NCBI RefSeq assembly: GCF_037076455.1
Contig: NZ_AP028679.1
Location: 4,415,192-4,479,191, forward strand
Direction of reading: 5' to 3'
From: Desulfoferula mesophila
GTDB lineage: Bacteria; Desulfobacterota; Desulfarculia; Desulfarculales; Desulfarculaceae
Length of the DNA stretch: 64,000 nt
Part shown: positions 16,911-23,903 of the stretch, piece after piece
Layout of the letters: every line of letters begins with the position of its first letter
Position numbering within the stretch: position 1 is the stretch's first letter
The notes under the pieces: model-generated
The model's input: only the letters and a program-made list of their open reading frames with translations
Told to the model about the DNA's origin: nothing
Databases searched by the model: none
Program-made: the position numbers and the translations under genes

Positions 16911-17335
16911 GCGACCTCCCTACCCAGGATGCGGCCGGCCATCTGCTTGGCCACGCCTTCGGCCTGGGCCCGAATCTCGCCGCGGGCCTGTTCCATTTCC
17001 TTGTGGATGTTGGCCACCATCTGGTCGGTCTGGTCTTTGGCCTTGGCTTGGGCCTGGTCGATTACCTGGCGCGCCTCGCCCTCGGTCTTGCGGCGCACCT
17101 CATCCAGCCGTTCCCGCACCTTCAGGCGGCCCTCGTCCAACTGGCGTTTGTAATCGGCCTTGGTATCGGCCGCCTGCGCGCGCAGGGACACGGCCTCGGC
17201 CAGCCCGCCTTTCAAGGTGGCCGTCCGCTCGGCGACCATCTTGCTGATGGGCTTATACATCAACCTGTTGAGGATGAAGATAAGCACCAACAGGTTGATG
17301 ATCTGCACCAGCAGCGTTGCGTTGATGCTGATCAT
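16907..17335 (-). CDS. F-type ATP synthase subunit b'
   Basis: The 142-residue product begins with one membrane helix (INATLLVQIINLLVLIFILNRLMYKPI) and continues as a charged coiled coil (ERTATLKGGLAEAV to MAGRILGREVA). It is the second, divergent b subunit, as in photosynthetic and many deltaproteobacterial enzymes that use b/b' heterodimers. It starts 17 bases after atpE and overlaps atpF. Confidence 0.9.
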   Translation of the reverse strand: MISINATLLVQIINLLVLIFILNRLMYKPISKMVAERTATLKGGLAEAVSLRAQAADTKADYKRQLDEGRLKVRERLDEVRRKTEGEARQVIDQAQAKAKDQTDQMVANIHKEMEQARGEIRAQAEGVAKQMAGRILGREVA

Positions 17336-17351
17336 GGGCCCGACCTCCGGC

Positions 17352-17600
17352 CTAGACCACGAAGATCAAGAGCAGCGCCACCACCAGGGAGTAGATGCCG
17401 GTGGACTCGGAGACCGCCTGGCCCACCAACATGGTGCGGGTCAACAGGCCCGCTTCCTTGGGGTTGCGGCCGATGGCCTCGCATGCTTTACCCGCGGCGA
17501 AACCCTCGCCCACGCCGGGGCCGATGGCGCCCAGGCCCATGGCGATACCTGCGCCCATCAGAGCGGCCGCCCTCACCAGATCCGCGCCTTCAATGGCCAT
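17352..17600 (-). CDS. atpE: F-type ATP synthase subunit c (single hairpin, two-carboxylate Na+-type motif)
   Basis: This 82-residue two-helix protein forms the rotor ring that carries ions through Fo. Helix 1 contains GPGVGEG with Glu32, and helix 2 contains AVSESTGIY with Glu65, Ser66, Thr67 and Tyr70. The ESTGIY signature is that of Na+-binding c subunits (Ilyobacter, Acetobacterium). Glu in place of Gln at 32 matches the two-carboxylate Na+ site described for Fusobacterium nucleatum. Na+ coupling is therefore the favoured inference. The start has GGGAGG nine bases upstream. It follows the five-hairpin fused c gene after a 60-base gap. Confidence 0.95.
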   Translation of the reverse strand: MAIEGADLVRAAALMGAGIAMGLGAIGPGVGEGFAAGKACEAIGRNPKEAGLLTRTMLVGQAVSESTGIYSLVVALLLIFVV

Positions 17601-17660
17601 TTCCTAATTCCTCCCGTGATGAACATGTCCTCGGGGCCCCATTAGCGAGGCCCGGTGGTC

Positions 17661-18881
17661 TTAAATTACGAACAACAGCAACAGCGATACGATGAGCGAA
17701 TAGATACCCGTGGACTCGCTCACCGCCTGACCGACCAGCATGACCCTGGTCAGCAGCACGCCGACTTCCTCGTAGTTGCGGGCGATGCGGTTGACCGTGT
17801 AGGCCGCGGCCAAACCTTCGCCCACTCCGGGGCCTATGCCGCCGAAGCCCATGCAGATGCCCGCCGACAGGGGGGCCACCCAGGCCACCATGGTATCGGA
17901 CGCCTCCCTGGGGATGAACAACAGGATGAGGCTGACCAGGAAGCCGTAAATGACCGTGGACTGAGCCACGGTCTGGCCTATGAGCATGGTGGTGGTCACC
18001 GGTCCAGAGGCCTCGGGTACGCGGGCGATACCCGCGGAAGCCTCCTGGGCGGTAAAGCCGTTACCGATGCCCGGGCCGATCGCGCTTAGACCGGTGGACA
18101 GGCCCGCGCCCAAAAGGGCGGCCCAGGTGGGCCATGCGGGAACCCCGTTCCAGTCCACGAACATGAGCATGAAGGCCACGACCATGCCGAAGATGGCCGG
18201 GGTCTGGCTCACCGCGCTGCCGATGAGCATGTTGGTGCGAATGGTGGTGGCCGCCGCGGGCTGACGGGCCATGCCGGCGGTGGCGCTGCCGGCGGGCATG
18301 CCCGAGCCCACGCCCGAGCCGATGGCCGCCAGGCCCACCGAGAGACCCGCGCCCAACACCGCGGCCCAGCCGGGCCACAGGGGCTGGGTGGACCAGTCGA
18401 TGAACATGAGCATGAAGGCCACGACCATGCCGAAGATGGCCGGGGTCTGGCTCACCGCGCTGCCGATAAGCATGTTGGTGGTCAACGCGCCCTGGGTGGG
18501 CGGGTTGTCGGCGATGCCCACGCAGGCCTCGGCCGCCGGGAAGCCGCCGCCGGCCCCGGAGCCAATGGCGCTCAGGCCCATGGCCAGCCCGGAGGCCAGC
18601 AGGGACCAGGCCTCGATCATGGGCGCTTCGGAGCAGTCCATGAAGGCCAGGAGCATGGCGATGACCAGGGCGAAGATGCCCGCGCTCTCGGCCACGGCCT
18701 GGCCGATGAGCATGTTCTTCAGGATAGGGCCGCTCATGGCCGGGTTCTTGCCGATGGCCCGGGAGGCGTTGCCCGCCGCGTAGCCCTCGCCCAGGGCCGC
18801 ACCGATGGCCCCGAATCCCACCGAGAATCCGGCCCCCAAGAAGGCCGCGGCCTGTACCCAAGTTTCCGTGCTAAAGGGCAT
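17661..18881 (-). CDS. five-hairpin concatenated ATP synthase c subunit
   Basis: The 406-residue protein is five c-type helical hairpins in one frame, each about 81 residues, joined by short loops rich in Trp, Pro and acidic residues. Using standard c numbering, hairpin 1 has E32/E65 (AVAESAGIF). Hairpin 2 has G112/Q145 (AVSQTPAIF), hairpin 3 S193/Q226 (AVSQTPAIF) and hairpin 4 N274/Q307 (TVAQSTVIY). Hairpin 5 has E355/E389 (AVSESTGIY). Hairpins 1 and 5 thus keep carboxylates while the three middle ones lack the essential one. Hairpin 5 is nearest to the separate atpE product. It starts 10 bases after atpB. Fused c subunits are known (two hairpins in V-type and A. woodii c1; more in some archaea), but five with three consecutive dead sites in a bacterial F-type operon is not something I know of. 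It may be a rotor component that lowers the ion count, or a specialised non-translocating part. Confidence 0.9.
   Translation of the reverse strand: MPFSTETWVQAAAFLGAGFSVGFGAIGAALGEGYAAGNASRAIGKNPAMSGPILKNMLIGQAVAESAGIFALVIAMLLAFMDCSEAPMIEAWSLLASGLAMGLSAIGSGAGGGFPAAEACVGIADNPPTQGALTTNMLIGSAVSQTPAIFGMVVAFMLMFIDWSTQPLWPGWAAVLGAGLSVGLAAIGSGVGSGMPAGSATAGMARQPAAATTIRTNMLIGSAVSQTPAIFGMVVAFMLMFVDWNGVPAWPTWAALLGAGLSTGLSAIGPGIGNGFTAQEASAGIARVPEASGPVTTTMLIGQTVAQSTVIYGFLVSLILLFIPREASDTMVAWVAPLSAGICMGFGGIGPGVGEGLAAAYTVNRIARNYEEVGVLLTRVMLVGQAVSESTGIYSLIVSLLLLFVI
18159..18479 (-). repeat. internal 243-bp-period tandem repeat within the fused c gene (78-bp near-identical blocks)
   Basis: Bases 18159-18236 and 18402-18479 differ at one position out of 78. 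They encode the second helices of hairpins 3 and 2, including the identical TNMLIGSAVSQTPAIFG segment. The remaining parts of those hairpins are clearly more diverged, so the match reflects recent gene conversion or partial duplication rather than assembly collapse. Confidence 0.9.
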
Positions 18882-18891
18882 TAAGCGATTC

Positions 18892-19563
18892 CTACTTGGT
18901 TTGAACCGAGATATAGACCAGGGTCAACATGGTGAACACGAAGGCCTGGATGGTCCCCACGAACAGCCCGAAAAAGGCGTTCAAGGCCGGCGGCAGCACC
19001 AGGCTGTAGACCAGGTCGCTCACCACCAGGATGATGATGGACCCGCCCATGATGTTGCCGTAGAGACGGAAGGAGATGGAGACCACCTTGGAAAGCTCGC
19101 CGATGATGTTCAGGGGCGCCATGAAGAACATGGGCTGGATGTACTCGTTGAGGTAGGCCTTGATCCCCTTGGTCTTTATGCCGGCGTAGTGGGAGATTAT
19201 AAAACCCAAAAGCCCGTACGCCAGCGGCGTGTTGAGGTCTTTGGTGGGCTCGCTGAGACCCGGGATGACCCCCAACATGTTGCTGAGCCAGATGAACAGG
19301 AAGATGGTGATGATCATGGGGAAGTATTTGCGGTTGTGCTCGTCCAGGGCGTCGGCCACCAGGCCCTGGAAGGCGTTGACCATCACCTCGCCCAAGGTCT
19401 GCCAGGAGCCCGGCAGAAACGACAGCTTGCGGGTGGCCATGAAGCCGAAAGCCACCAGCACGGCCATCACGATCCAGGACATGATGAGGGTCTCGGCGTT
19501 GAACTCCAGGCGCATGCCGCCCAGATTCAGATACCAGTGGGGTATGTGGGTCAGCTCGTTCAC
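18892..19563 (-). CDS. atpB: F-type ATP synthase subunit a
   Basis: The 223-residue membrane protein has five or six helices and the essential stator arginine in SISFRLYGNIMGG near residue 165. The conserved C-terminal helix (FVGTIQAFVFTMLTLVYIS) carries the usual Gln. It forms the ion half-channels next to the c ring. It lies between atpI (four bases upstream) and the fused c gene. It shows no obvious oddity compatible with the unusual rotor, but residues around the channel would be worth comparing with Na+ enzymes. Confidence 0.95.
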   Translation of the reverse strand: MNELTHIPHWYLNLGGMRLEFNAETLIMSWIVMAVLVAFGFMATRKLSFLPGSWQTLGEVMVNAFQGLVADALDEHNRKYFPMIITIFLFIWLSNMLGVIPGLSEPTKDLNTPLAYGLLGFIISHYAGIKTKGIKAYLNEYIQPMFFMAPLNIIGELSKVVSISFRLYGNIMGGSIIILVVSDLVYSLVLPPALNAFFGLFVGTIQAFVFTMLTLVYISVQTK

Positions 19564-19567
19564 GGCG

Positions 19568-19984
19568 CTACCTGCTCTCCGAGGTAATACCCAGCAAACG
19601 GCCGCCCAGGAGGCGGTCGCTCAACAAGGTGAACTGAACCGTAAAAAGGCCCGCGGCGGCGGCCAGGGGGGCCACCCGCTGGGGCATGGACAGGGCCACG
19701 GCCAGGGCCGCGGCCATGAGACCGAAACGAAGGGCCACCGAAAGCACGGTGAAGGCCTGCCCCCGGCGCTGGGCCGGGTCCAGGGCCCGCGGCAGAAGCC
19801 AGGCCATGGCCAGGAAGTTGCCCGCCGAGGCCAGGGCGCCCAGGGCCACGCCCCGGGCCCAGGAGGCTTGGCCGATCAGGGTGAGGATGAGGGCCGCGCC
19901 CAAAGCGAAAAGCAGCGCGCGCGTGATCACCTGGCGCAGAAACACGCCGGTGGGGCCGCTACTCTTGATCGCCGTTGCGCTCAA
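19568..19984 (-). CDS. atpI: ATP synthase subunit I
   Basis: A 138-residue protein with four hydrophobic segments, in the standard position before atpB. AtpI-type proteins help assemble the c ring and, in some bacteria, Mg2+ or Na+ supply. It overlaps the AtpZ-like gene upstream by 26 bases and ends four bases before atpB. An assembly role is particularly relevant here because the ring may contain two kinds of c subunit. Confidence 0.75.
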   Translation of the reverse strand: MSATAIKSSGPTGVFLRQVITRALLFALGAALILTLIGQASWARGVALGALASAGNFLAMAWLLPRALDPAQRRGQAFTVLSVALRFGLMAAALAVALSMPQRVAPLAAAAGLFTVQFTLLSDRLLGGRLLGITSESR

Positions 19985-20219
19985 CTTTATCTTCCTCGGG
20001 CTCCAGGTCCACCTCGGATATTTGGCGGTAGACCGTGTATCCTCCCCCGGCGATGCCCAGGAGAATGAAAACCGTGATGAAAACCGCTTTTGCGCCCAGC
20101 CACTCTCCCAGCCAATAGCCCACGAACAGGCAAAAGAGCACAGAGCCGGCGAAGGTTAGCCCCACCTGCATGACCAGGGCCAAGTGGTCCCAAACGGCTC
20201 GCGGTGGTCTAGTCAGCAT
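19959..20219 (-). CDS. AtpZ/AtpI-type small membrane protein
   Basis: The 86-residue product has two transmembrane helices (LALVMQVGLTFAGSVLFCLFVGYWLG and AVFITVFILLGIAGGGYTVYR) and a short acidic tail. This is the usual shape of the AtpZ/AtpQ proteins that begin many Fo operons. The ATG at 20219 is the first gene after a strong promoter. It overlaps atpI by 26 bases. Confidence 0.8.
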   Translation of the reverse strand: MLTRPPRAVWDHLALVMQVGLTFAGSVLFCLFVGYWLGEWLGAKAVFITVFILLGIAGGGYTVYRQISEVDLEPEEDKVERNGDQE

Positions 20220-20265
20220 GATGACCAGCTTCTGATACTTAAAGGTTTAGCGGGCTGACTAGGCA

Positions 20266-20294
20266 TTAATAGACCTGACACTTTTGCATGTCAA
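20266..20294 (-). promoter_or_regulatory. sigma70-type promoter of the Fo operon
   Basis: On the minus strand TTGACA (20289-20294) and TATTAA (20266-20271) are separated by 17 bases, about 45 bases before the AtpZ-like start. An inverted repeat GTGCA-AACC-TGCAC (20302-20315) lies just upstream of the -35 box and could bind a regulator. Confidence 0.75.
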
Positions 20295-20500
20295 GGACAA
20301 AGTGCAAACCTGCACAAACCAATCCCTAGCGCCTAGCTGAGCGGGGACATTTCGCCTTGTACCCTCTTTTCGCCTTATGATAACCTGATCCTGCCGAGGG
20401 TAACCGGCTTGAGGGGGGCCGGGGATTCAGCGGCACAACTACAGTCAGTCGGCAATTTGGTTTAGCGGGGAGTGCTCCCGCGGGGATTGGGAGGATTAGC

Positions 20501-20713
20501 ATGGGAGAAAAGCGTGTTGCCCGAGTTACCGAAATCGTGGCCGCCAGTCCGGTTAGCCTGGACGACGCCATCAAGGTTGGCTTCGAACGGGCCACTCGCA
20601 CCCTCAGGGGCATCACCGGCATGAAGGTGGTGGAGCAGCGCGTTTCGGTGATGGAGAACCAGATCTCCGAATACCGGGTCCGCCTGGAAGTGATTTTCGT
20701 CCTCGAGGCCTGA
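20501..20713 (+). CDS. dodecin family flavin-binding protein
   Basis: The 70-residue protein (ARVTEIVAASPVSLDDAIKVGFERATRTLRG, then a second half with ISEYRVRLEVIFVLEA) matches dodecins, small dodecameric shells that store flavin or CoA-type ligands. The length and the strand-helix-strand-strand plan are normal for the family. It is a lone gene divergent from the Fo operon and followed by a hairpin at 20758-20786. Confidence 0.9.
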   Translation: MGEKRVARVTEIVAASPVSLDDAIKVGFERATRTLRGITGMKVVEQRVSVMENQISEYRVRLEVIFVLEA

Positions 20714-20757
20714 GTTAGCGGCCGCAACGATTAAATCCAGCACCCCTCGCCACATTC

Positions 20758-20786
20758 GGCTTCCCCGGTTTGCCGGGGAGGCCTTT
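20758..20786 (+). terminator. probable terminator after dodecin
   Basis: An 11-bp GC-rich stem (one G-U pair) with loop TTTG is followed by TTTGATC. The T tract is weak, but the position between dodecin and the next gene supports termination. Confidence 0.5.
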
Positions 20787-20806
20787 GATCTCCTTATGGC
20801 CGCAGC

Positions 20807-21634
20807 GTGAACACCCCTCCATACCAAGACCTTTATATCTATGAGATTTTGGGAGACGCCCGCGCCCAGGCCCATGGTTTGGGCCCCCACTACCTGGGCC
20901 TGTGGCTGGAGGGCGACACCTCCTTTTTGTTCTTTTCGGCCCCAGCCGCCCAGGAGGTGGAGCGTCTGCTGGCCCCGGGCGGCCTTAGTCTGCGCCAGCG
21001 CCACGAGCTGACCTACGAGCAGTGGCAGGGCGGCCTGGAGATCAAGCCCTGGCTGGTGGGCGACCTGTTTTTCTGCCCGGCCTGGAGCCCGGTCCCCCCG
21101 CCCGCCGGGGCCCGCCGCCTGCTCATAGACCCCGGCCTGGTCTTCGGCTCGGGCCTGCACCCCACCACCCGCCACTGCCTGGAGCTGTTGTGGCTGCGCC
21201 GCCAACGGGCCCCCCTGGGGCGGGTGTTGGATTTGGGCTGCGGGACCGGCATCTTGGCCCTGGCCGCCGCCGCCTGGGGAGCCGAGGAGGTCTTGGCGGT
21301 GGACCTGAACCCCCTGTGCGTGAGCACCACGGCCAACAACGCGCAATTAAACGGGATGGAGCTGAAAACCGTGGAGGGCGCGGCGGGGGACTTTCTCGAT
21401 CGACCCGCCGGCCTGGTGCTGGCCAACCTGCCCTGGGCGGTGCAGGAGGAGCTCTGGGCCGCGCCCCGGGTTTTGGACGGTTTTCCCCAGCTCATCCTCT
21501 CGGGGGTGATGCGCTCCCAGGTGGGCAAGCTAGAAGACCTTCTGCGCTCGCGGTCCTATGCCATAACCCAGCGTAGGGAGGCGGATTTCACCTGGTTCAG
21601 CCTCTGGGCCCACTACTCCACCGCTATCGCCTGA
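20807..21634 (+). CDS. PrmA-like ribosomal protein L11 methyltransferase family protein
   Basis: A 275-residue class I SAM methyltransferase. The C-terminal domain has motif I LDLGCGTGILALAAAAWGAEEVLAVDLNP, an FGSGLHPTTRHCLELL segment before it and NLPW as the catalytic NxPW-like tetrapeptide (PrmA has NILA). The N-terminal ~100 residues are unlike E. coli PrmA but fit the substrate-recognition position. L11 is the expected substrate, but with NLPW another protein or small-molecule substrate is possible. The GTG start at 20807 has no clear ribosome site, so the start is less certain than the frame. Confidence 0.75.
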   Translation: MNTPPYQDLYIYEILGDARAQAHGLGPHYLGLWLEGDTSFLFFSAPAAQEVERLLAPGGLSLRQRHELTYEQWQGGLEIKPWLVGDLFFCPAWSPVPPPAGARRLLIDPGLVFGSGLHPTTRHCLELLWLRRQRAPLGRVLDLGCGTGILALAAAAWGAEEVLAVDLNPLCVSTTANNAQLNGMELKTVEGAAGDFLDRPAGLVLANLPWAVQEELWAAPRVLDGFPQLILSGVMRSQVGKLEDLLRSRSYAITQRREADFTWFSLWAHYSTAIA

Positions 21635-21691
21635 ACATGACGGCCCAAATCGGCCGCCGCGCTCAGTCGGGGGCCCTGGCGGCCCGCCAAG

Positions 21692-21716
21692 CTGAGCAAC
21701 CGCTCAGGCAATTTTT
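21692..21716 (+). terminator. intrinsic terminator after the PrmA-like gene
   Basis: A perfect CTGAGC/GCTCAG stem with loop AACC is followed after four bases by TTTTT. It separates the methyltransferase from the ilv operon promoter at 21762. Confidence 0.7.
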
Positions 21717-21717
21717 C

Positions 21718-21735
21718 TGTAACTATGCCGTTACA
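21718..21735. promoter_or_regulatory. inverted repeat TGTAAC / GTTACA upstream of the ilv promoter
   Basis: Two perfect six-base arms flank a six-base centre, 26 bases before the -35 box of the ilv operon. The place and shape fit an activator or repressor site; no regulator can be named. Confidence 0.35.
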
Positions 21736-21761
21736 GGCGCAAAAAACCCCACATTCAGCCG

Positions 21762-21790
21762 TTGACAAGCCGCCCGGGTGGTGGTAGAGC
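21762..21790 (+). promoter_or_regulatory. promoter of the ilv-leu operon
   Basis: TTGACA at 21762-21767 and TAGAGC at 21785-21790 are 17 bases apart. A start near 21797 would place the leader-peptide ATG about 30 bases into the transcript. The -35 is perfect and the -10 weak. Confidence 0.6.
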
Positions 21791-21825
21791 CATATCTACT
21801 AGTGATCTGACGGAGGATCTGACCC

Positions 21826-21957
21826 ATGAGGCGAAAAACAACTAACGGCAAGGCCAAACCGGCTCACCAAACCGCTTCCTTCCGCTCCGCCTCCCTTCTT
21901 GGCGCCATCCTCGGCGTATTGTTGTTGGTACCCTCCGTAATTATCCTGCCCCTCTAG
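21826..21957 (+). CDS. 43-residue Ile/Leu/Val-rich leader peptide (candidate attenuator) or small membrane peptide
   Basis: An ATG nine bases after GGAGG opens a 43-codon frame ending TAG at 21957. Fourteen of its last twenty residues are Leu, Ile or Val (LLGAILGVLLLVPSVIILPL). The codons used there are ones this GC-rich genome otherwise avoids: CTT twice, TTG three times, GTA three times and ATT once. That is what is expected if ribosome stalling on scarce charged tRNA controls transcription of the branched-chain operon. It lies ~30 bases after the predicted start of transcription and 149 bases before ilvD, with a GC-rich hairpin between. The alternative reading is an unrelated one-helix membrane peptide, since the same residues could cross the membrane. 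Confidence 0.65.
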   Translation: MRRKTTNGKAKPAHQTASFRSASLLGAILGVLLLVPSVIILPL

Positions 21958-22007
21958 GGGCCGCAACCACTTTACCGACATCCTGATTTTTTAATCACAG
22001 GCCGTCG

Positions 22008-22054
22008 GGCCCCCCGCAAGGCTATGCCCTCGGGGGCCGGCCGCCGCAAGTTTT
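22008..22054 (+). terminator. candidate attenuator hairpin before ilvD
   Basis: GGCCCCC (22008-22014) pairs with GGGGGCC (22032-22038), with one further G-C pair across a bulge. A TTTT run occurs at 22051-22054, twelve bases past the stem. It lies between the leader peptide and ilvD. The T run is displaced, so it is a weaker terminator than usual. A second small stem, GCCCC-TCTA-GGGGC, covers the leader stop codon. Confidence 0.45.
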
Positions 22055-22106
22055 CCGGACTTGGGTCTTGAACCGCCGGAAAGCCCCCAAGGGGAGAAAA
22101 CGCGTT

Positions 22107-23783
22107 ATGAGCTTACCCAGCGATCAAGTGAAGAAGGGCGCCGCCCGAGCCCCCCAGCGTTCCCTGCTCCGGGCCCTGGGCCTTAACGACGACGACATGT
22201 CCCGCCCCCTGGTGGGCATCGCCAACTCCTACAACACCGTGGTGCCGGGCCACATGCACCTGGACCGCCTGGCCAAGCTGGCCGCCGACGGCGTGCGCGA
22301 GGCCGGGGCCACCCCCATGGAGTTCAACACCATCGGCATCTGCGACGGCCTGGCCATGGGCCACGCCGGCATGCACGCCTCCCTGCCCAGCCGGGAGCTG
22401 GTGGCCGACAGCGTGGAGATGATGGCCCTGGCCCACGGCTTCGACGCCCTGGTCTTGATCGCCTCCTGCGACAAGATCGTGCCCGGCATGCTCATGGCCG
22501 CCTGCCGCCTCAACCTGCCGGCGGTCATCCTCACCGGCGGGCCCATGGCCGCGGGCGAGCTGGATGGCAAGCTGGTGGATCTGATCTCCGTGTTCGAAGG
22601 GGTGGCCAAGCACCAGTCCGGCCAGTGGAACGACGAGCAGCTGGCCGCCCTGGAGTGCGCCGCCTGTCCCGGCCCCGGCTCCTGCTCGGGCATGTTCACC
22701 GCCAATACCATGGCCTGCCTGTGCGAGGCCCTGGGCCTGGCCCTGCCCGGCGGAGCCACCGCCCTGGCCCAGAGCCCCAGGCGGGCCGAGCTGGCCCAGG
22801 CCAGCGGCCGGGCCGCGGTGGCGGCGCTCAAGAAGAACCTGCGGCCCCTGGACATCCTTACTAAAGAGGCCTTCATCAACGCCTGCCGGGTGGACCTGGC
22901 CCTGGGCGGCTCCACCAACACCTGTCTGCACCTGCCGGCCATCGCCCACGAGGCACGGGCGGAGTTCGGCCTGGCGGACTTCGACCGATTGTCCAAAAAA
23001 ACCCCGCATCTGTCCAAGTTGAGCCCGGCCGGGGATCTGCGCATCGAGCACCTGGACGCGGCCGGCGGGGTGGGCGCGGTGATGAAGGCCCTGGAGCCCC
23101 TGCTGGACACCACCTGCAAGGCGGTGGGCGGCGAGAGCATCGCCGACTATCTGGCCCCCCAACCGAGCGCCTACGAGGCCCTGGGCCAGCGGGTGATCAA
23201 CACCCTGGAGGCGCCCCTGAGCCCCCAAGGCGGCATCGCGGTGCTATCGGGCAACCTGGCCCCCGACGGCTGCGTGGTCAAGGCGGCGGCGGTGGCTCCG
23301 GCCATGCGCGTCTTCTCCGGCCCGGCCCGGGTCTTCGACTGCGAGGAAGACGCGGTGGCCGCCTACAACGCCCAGGTCATCGAGCCCGGCGAGGTGATCG
23401 TGGTGCGCTACGAAGGCCCCGCCGGCGGACCGGGCATGCGCGAGATGCTGGCCCTGACCGCCCTGATCAGCGGCGGGCCCCTGGACGGCAAGGTGGCCCT
23501 GGTCACCGACGGGCGCTTCAGCGGAGGCAGCCGGGGAGCGGCCATCGGCCACGTATCCCCCGAAGCCGCCGCGGGAGGCCCCATGTGTCTTGTACAAAAC
23601 GGCGACGTCATCGCCTTGGACCTCGACAACCGCAAGATCGAGCTCAAGGTCGAGGAGGCCGAACTGGAGCGCCGCCGCAAGGATTGGCGCAAGCCTGAAG
23701 CGAAATTCACCCGCGGAGCCCTGGTCCGCTACGCCGCCCTGGTGGGCAGCGCGGCCGGGGGAGCGGTCCTCAAGGGAAACTAA
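22107..23783 (+). CDS. ilvD: dihydroxy-acid dehydratase
   Basis: The 558-residue enzyme dehydrates 2,3-dihydroxy-isovalerate and -methylvalerate in valine and isoleucine synthesis. The Fe-S cysteines are visible in [14 protein letters not shown] and [16 protein letters not shown]. The C-terminal [19 protein letters not shown] segment and [20 protein letters not shown] are typical. The ATG at 22107 gives the family length; an upstream in-frame ATG at 22068 adds a basic 13-residue tail and is less likely. It is the first structural gene of the ilv-leu operon. Confidence 0.95.
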   Translation: MSLPSDQVKKGAARAPQRSLLRALGLNDDDMSRPLVGIANSYNTVVPGHMHLDRLAKLAADGVREAGATPMEFNTIGICDGLAMGHAGMHASLPSRELVADSVEMMALAHGFDALVLIASCDKIVPGMLMAACRLNLPAVILTGGPMAAGELDGKLVDLISVFEGVAKHQSGQWNDEQLAALECAACPGPGSCSGMFTANTMACLCEALGLALPGGATALAQSPRRAELAQASGRAAVAALKKNLRPLDILTKEAFINACRVDLALGGSTNTCLHLPAIAHEARAEFGLADFDRLSKKTPHLSKLSPAGDLRIEHLDAAGGVGAVMKALEPLLDTTCKAVGGESIADYLAPQPSAYEALGQRVINTLEAPLSPQGGIAVLSGNLAPDGCVVKAAAVAPAMRVFSGPARVFDCEEDAVAAYNAQVIEPGEVIVVRYEGPAGGPGMREMLALTALISGGPLDGKVALVTDGRFSGGSRGAAIGHVSPEAAAGGPMCLVQNGDVIALDLDNRKIELKVEEAELERRRKDWRKPEAKFTRGALVRYAALVGSAAGGAVLKGN

Positions 23784-23903
23784 GCAATGAGCCCCTACAG
23801 CCAGAGAAGCAACGCGGCCCGCGACGAGCTGGGCCTGATGCTCGACAGACAGATCGGACTAACCCGCGCGAGCGGACAAAGCGCCAGCCCAAGGAGGGAC
23901 GCC

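Noticed and set aside
17661..18881. Fused c gene as an assembly artefact or pseudogene
   Set aside because: The five hairpins are all in one frame, differ clearly from each other outside one block, keep Gly-rich helix 1 motifs and have well-formed linkers, so misassembly or decay is unlikely.
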